The notes under the pieces: model-generated
What the model was told of the DNA's origin: nothing
The model's database searches: none
What the model saw: the letters and a program-made list of their open reading frames with translations, nothing else
Shown: in pieces, positions 6,029-8,209 of the stretch
Layout: each line of letters begins with the position of its first letter
Numbering within the stretch: position 1 is the first letter of the stretch
Program-made: the position numbers and the translations under genes
NCBI GenBank assembly: GCA_903953985.1
Contig: CAJBLW010000208.1
Location: 1-8,209 of the forward strand
Direction of reading: 5' to 3'
Origin: an uncultured Burkholderiales bacterium
GTDB lineage: Bacteria; Pseudomonadota; Gammaproteobacteria; Burkholderiales; Burkholderiaceae_C
DNA: 8,209 bases

Positions 6029-7639
6029 TTAAGCCAGTTCGGCCTCGGCTGAGGTCTGTGCGACTGGGGTGACCACTGAGGCTGCCGGGATACGAATCAG
6101 GTGGTCAAAAGCACTCAGTGCGGCTTTGGCGCCCTCACCCGCAGCGATCACGATCTGCTTAAAAGGCACGGTGGTGCAATCGCCCGCAGCGAACACGCCG
6201 GGCACGTTGGTGTGGCCTTTGGCGTCCACCACGATTTCGCCGAATTTACTCAGCTCAACCGTGCCTTTGAGGAACTCAGTGTTGGGCACCAAGCCGATTT
6301 GCACAAACACACCTTCCAACTCGACCCAATGGTCATCGCCTGTGGTGCGGTCTTTGTAGCGGATGCCGTTGACCTTGCCGCCATCGCCCGTGATTTCGGT
6401 GGTCTGCGCGTGGGTGTGCACCGTAACGTTGGGCAAGCTCTTGAGCTTGGCCACCAGCACCGCATCGGCCTTGAGCTGGTCGGCAAATTCGATCACCGTG
6501 ACGTGCTTGACGATGCCCGCCAAGTCAATGGCCGCTTCGATGCCGGAGTTGCCGCCACCGATCACGGCGGTGCGCTTGCCCTTGAACAACGGGCCATCGC
6601 AATGCGGGCAATAGGCCACGCCTTTGTTTTTGTATTCGGCTTCGCCGGGCACGTTGACATTGCGCCAGCGCGCGCCGGTGGACAAGATCACGGTGCGTGC
6701 CTGCAGCGTGCCGCCGTTGTCCATCTTGACCTGCACCAGGCCACCGGCTTCGGTGGCCGGGATGATTTGGGCGGCACGCTGCAAGTTCATGATGTCCACG
6801 CCGTACTGACGCACCTGCGCTTCGAGCGCAGCGGCGAACTTGGGGCCATCGGTCTCCAGCACCGAGATGTAGTTTTCAATGGCCATGGTGTCGTTGGTCT
6901 GGCCACCAAAACGCTCAGCCGCCACACCCACGCGGATGCCTTTGCGAGCGGCGTACACGGCAGCGGCTGCACCCGCAGGGCCACCGCCGATGATCAACAC
7001 CTCATAGGGGTCCTTGGCGTCGAGCTTGGCAGCGTCGCGTTCACCGGCTTTGGTGTCGAGCTTGGCGACAATTTCTTCCACGGACATGCGGCCTGAGCCG
7101 AAGACCTGACCGTTCAAAAAGACCATGGGCACCGCCATGATCTGGCGCTCTTCCACCTCTTTCTGGAAGGCACCGCCTTCGATCACCACGGTTTTAACCT
7201 GCGGGTTGACGATGGCCATCAGCGACAGGGCCTGCACCACATCGGGGCAGTTGTGGCAACTCAACGACATGTAGACCTCGAAATTGAAGTTGCCTTCAAG
7301 GGCCTTGATGCTGTCGATGACATCGGCCTCGACCTTGGGGGGGTGACCACCGGTCCAGAGCAGGGCCAAGACCAGCGAGGTGAACTCGTGGCCGAGTGGC
7401 AAGCCTGCAAACCGCACCCCACTCGTCTGGCCTTCGCGGGCCACCACAAAAGACGGCTTTCGGGCGTCGTTGCCAGAAGAGTCCAAGGTGACCTTGTCCG
7501 ACAGGCCCACGATGGTTTCCAGCAGGCTCTTCATGTCGGTGCCGGTCTCGCTGTCGTCCAGCGAAGCAATCAAGCGAATCGGCTGGCGCAGCAAGGCCAG
7601 GTATTGCTGAAGTTGGGCTTTGAGGGTGTCGTCGAGCAT
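6029..7639 (-). CDS. ahpF: Alkyl hydroperoxide reductase subunit F (NADH:AhpC disulfide reductase)
   Basis: This 536-residue cytoplasmic flavoprotein takes electrons from NADH through FAD and two disulfide centres to re-reduce AhpC. The domain order is complete. The N-terminal tandem thioredoxin-like domain (about 1-200) has the CHNC redox pair C128/C131. A linker leads to the FAD-binding GGGPAG (218-223). The thioredoxin-reductase-like part has CPHCDGPLFKG with the redox pair C344/C347, the NADH-binding GGGNSG (361-366), and the C-terminal FAD motif AAGDCT (484-489). The ATG at 7639 has a GGAG site 6 bases upstream. Compared with E. coli AhpF, which ends soon after FDYLIR, this protein carries an extra tail of about 15 residues rich in Ala, Val and Thr. 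It lies 171 bases after ahpC on the same strand and is followed closely by the small 103-residue gene. Confidence 0.97.
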   Translation of the reverse strand: MLDDTLKAQLQQYLALLRQPIRLIASLDDSETGTDMKSLLETIVGLSDKVTLDSSGNDARKPSFVVAREGQTSGVRFAGLPLGHEFTSLVLALLWTGGHPPKVEADVIDSIKALEGNFNFEVYMSLSCHNCPDVVQALSLMAIVNPQVKTVVIEGGAFQKEVEERQIMAVPMVFLNGQVFGSGRMSVEEIVAKLDTKAGERDAAKLDAKDPYEVLIIGGGPAGAAAAVYAARKGIRVGVAAERFGGQTNDTMAIENYISVLETDGPKFAAALEAQVRQYGVDIMNLQRAAQIIPATEAGGLVQVKMDNGGTLQARTVILSTGARWRNVNVPGEAEYKNKGVAYCPHCDGPLFKGKRTAVIGGGNSGIEAAIDLAGIVKHVTVIEFADQLKADAVLVAKLKSLPNVTVHTHAQTTEITGDGGKVNGIRYKDRTTGDDHWVELEGVFVQIGLVPNTEFLKGTVELSKFGEIVVDAKGHTNVPGVFAAGDCTTVPFKQIVIAAGEGAKAALSAFDHLIRIPAASVVTPVAQTSAEAELA

Positions 7640-7697
7640 GGTGATCTCCGGTTTTCAGGGGGCAGTGAACTTGGATCCGCGCTTGTGGCGCAGACCA

Positions 7698-7730
7698 GGG
7701 AACAGGGGGAATTGGGGGGACTTGTGGGGG
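7698..7730 (-). promoter_or_regulatory. Four C-runs in the ahpC-ahpF spacer transcript (G-runs on the plus strand)
   Basis: The plus strand has G-runs at 7698-7700, 7705-7709, 7714-7719 and 7726-7730 with spacers of 4, 4 and 6 bases, which fits the usual G-quadruplex pattern of four runs of three or more G. The minus-strand transcript therefore has four C-runs beginning about every 10 bases in a G-poor stretch, as seen in Rho-loading (rut) sites. The pattern is certain; either function is inference. Confidence 0.4.
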
Positions 7731-7770
7731 AGTGCGTTGAGCGCAAGGCACGCAGGCTTGTGGCCCGCAT

Positions 7771-7801
7771 GCGCTGAACTCAGCGCCCTGACCAGCAGGG
7801 C
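7771..7801 (-). other. Two abutting stem-loops just after ahpC
   Basis: GCCCTG (7785-7790) pairs with CAGGGC (7796-7801) around a 5-base loop, and GCGCTG (7771-7776) pairs with CAGCGC (7781-7786) around a 4-base loop. The two share bases 7785-7786, so they abut and may compete for those two bases. They begin 9 bases after the ahpC stop. No T-run follows, so this is not a standard intrinsic terminator; it may stabilise the ahpC 3' end or mark an RNA-processing point. Confidence 0.5.
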
Positions 7802-7810
7802 AGCCGAGAT

Positions 7811-8209
7811 TTAGATCTTGCCGACCAGGTCGATGGAAGGGGCCAAAGTCTTGGCGCCTTCTTTCCACTTGGCGGGGCACACTTGGCCGGGGTTGGCGGC
7901 GGTGTACTGAGCGGCTTTCAGCTTGCGCAGGGTCTCGGACACGTCGCGAGCGATTTCGTTGGAGTGCACTTCGGCGGTCTTGATCATGCCTTCGGGGTTG
8001 ATGATGAAGGTGCCGCGCAATGCCAGGCCTTCTTCTTCAATGTGCACGCCAAAAGCGCGTGTCAGGGTGTGCGTAGGGTCGCCGACCAATGGGAACTTGG
8101 CCTTGCCCACGGCAGGCGATGTCTCGTGCCACACTTTGTGCGAGAAGTGGGTGTCGGTGGTCACGATGTAGCCCTCGGCACCGGCAGATTGGAAAGCCGC
8201 GTAGTTGTC
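7811..8209 (-). CDS. ahpC: Alkyl hydroperoxide reductase subunit C, C-terminal part (cut by right window edge)
   Basis: Typical 2-Cys peroxiredoxin that reduces hydrogen peroxide, organic peroxides and peroxynitrite in the cytoplasm and is recycled by AhpF. The window holds the last 132 codons of about 187. The N-terminal part with the peroxidatic Cys (FVCPTE region) and the promoter are outside. Clear family matches are TTDTHFSHKVWHETSPAVG, VGDPTHTLTRAFGV, GLALRGTFIINPEG and the C-terminal PGQVCPAKWKEG with the resolving cysteine, ending TLAPSIDLVGKI, nearly identical in layout to E. coli AhpC. The window edge falls exactly on a codon boundary, and the reading frame is open to it. It is the first of the ahpC, ahpF, small-gene series on this strand. 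Confidence 0.97.
   Translation of the reverse strand, partial: DNYAAFQSAGAEGYIVTTDTHFSHKVWHETSPAVGKAKFPLVGDPTHTLTRAFGVHIEEEGLALRGTFIINPEGMIKTAEVHSNEIARDVSETLRKLKAAQYTAANPGQVCPAKWKEGAKTLAPSIDLVGKI

Noticed and set aside
6101..7096. Plus-strand open frame (331 codons) opposite ahpF
   Set aside because: The composition is rich in His, Gly and Ala with no domain, and the opposite strand is an unmistakable AhpF.
7253..7777. Plus-strand open frame across the ahpF start and the ahpC-ahpF spacer
   Set aside because: It has no ribosome site or recognisable motif, and most of it is the complement of the ahpF N-terminal coding sequence.

Overview
The window reads as chromosomal DNA of a betaproteobacterium, most likely order Burkholderiales and perhaps family Comamonadaceae. 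The support is high-GC coding sequence, a PHA-granule phasin with an Ala/Lys-rich tail, an AhpC/AhpF pair of proteobacterial type, and long spurious antisense frames typical of GC-rich codon use. The family-level placement is an inference from gene content and style. No mobile element, phage gene, CRISPR array, tRNA or rRNA was seen. Nearly all of the window is ordinary core metabolism; the interesting signals are regulatory and contextual.

Layout from left to right. (1) 1-356, minus: N-terminal part of nicotinate phosphoribosyltransferase (pncB), running off the left edge. (2) 545-2651, minus: a tight three-gene operon, transcribed as histone-deacetylase-like amidohydrolase, then hotdog acyl-CoA thioesterase, then nitroreductase-family flavoprotein. 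Both junctions are 4-base ATGA stop/start overlaps. (3) 2721-3503, plus: a phasin gene with a sigma70-like promoter, a 15-base TGC-rich inverted repeat at the predicted start of transcription, and two hairpins downstream, the second a textbook intrinsic terminator. (4) 3572-5672: a patatin-like phospholipase lipoprotein (minus) and a periplasmic ferric-iron-binding protein of the FbpA/FutA type (plus), divergent around a Fur-box-like sequence that overlaps the predicted promoter of the iron gene. (5) 5682-8209, minus: ahpC (partial at the right edge), then ahpF, then a small uncharacterised gene. The 171-base ahpC-ahpF spacer holds two abutting hairpins and four regularly spaced C-runs in the transcript (G-runs on the other strand).

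How the genes fit together. AhpF passes electrons from NADH to AhpC, which reduces peroxides; the 103-residue protein encoded 35 bases after ahpF is probably co-transcribed with it. The iron-binding protein delivers Fe3+ to an ABC importer whose permease and ATPase are not next to it here. The phasin coats polyhydroxyalkanoate granules. The deacylase/thioesterase/nitroreductase operon is translationally coupled, but no shared pathway can be read from the sequence. No clearly new multi-gene system is visible. The best leads are the divergent Fur-controlled region, the ahpC-ahpF spacer, the ahpF-linked small protein and the coupled three-gene operon.
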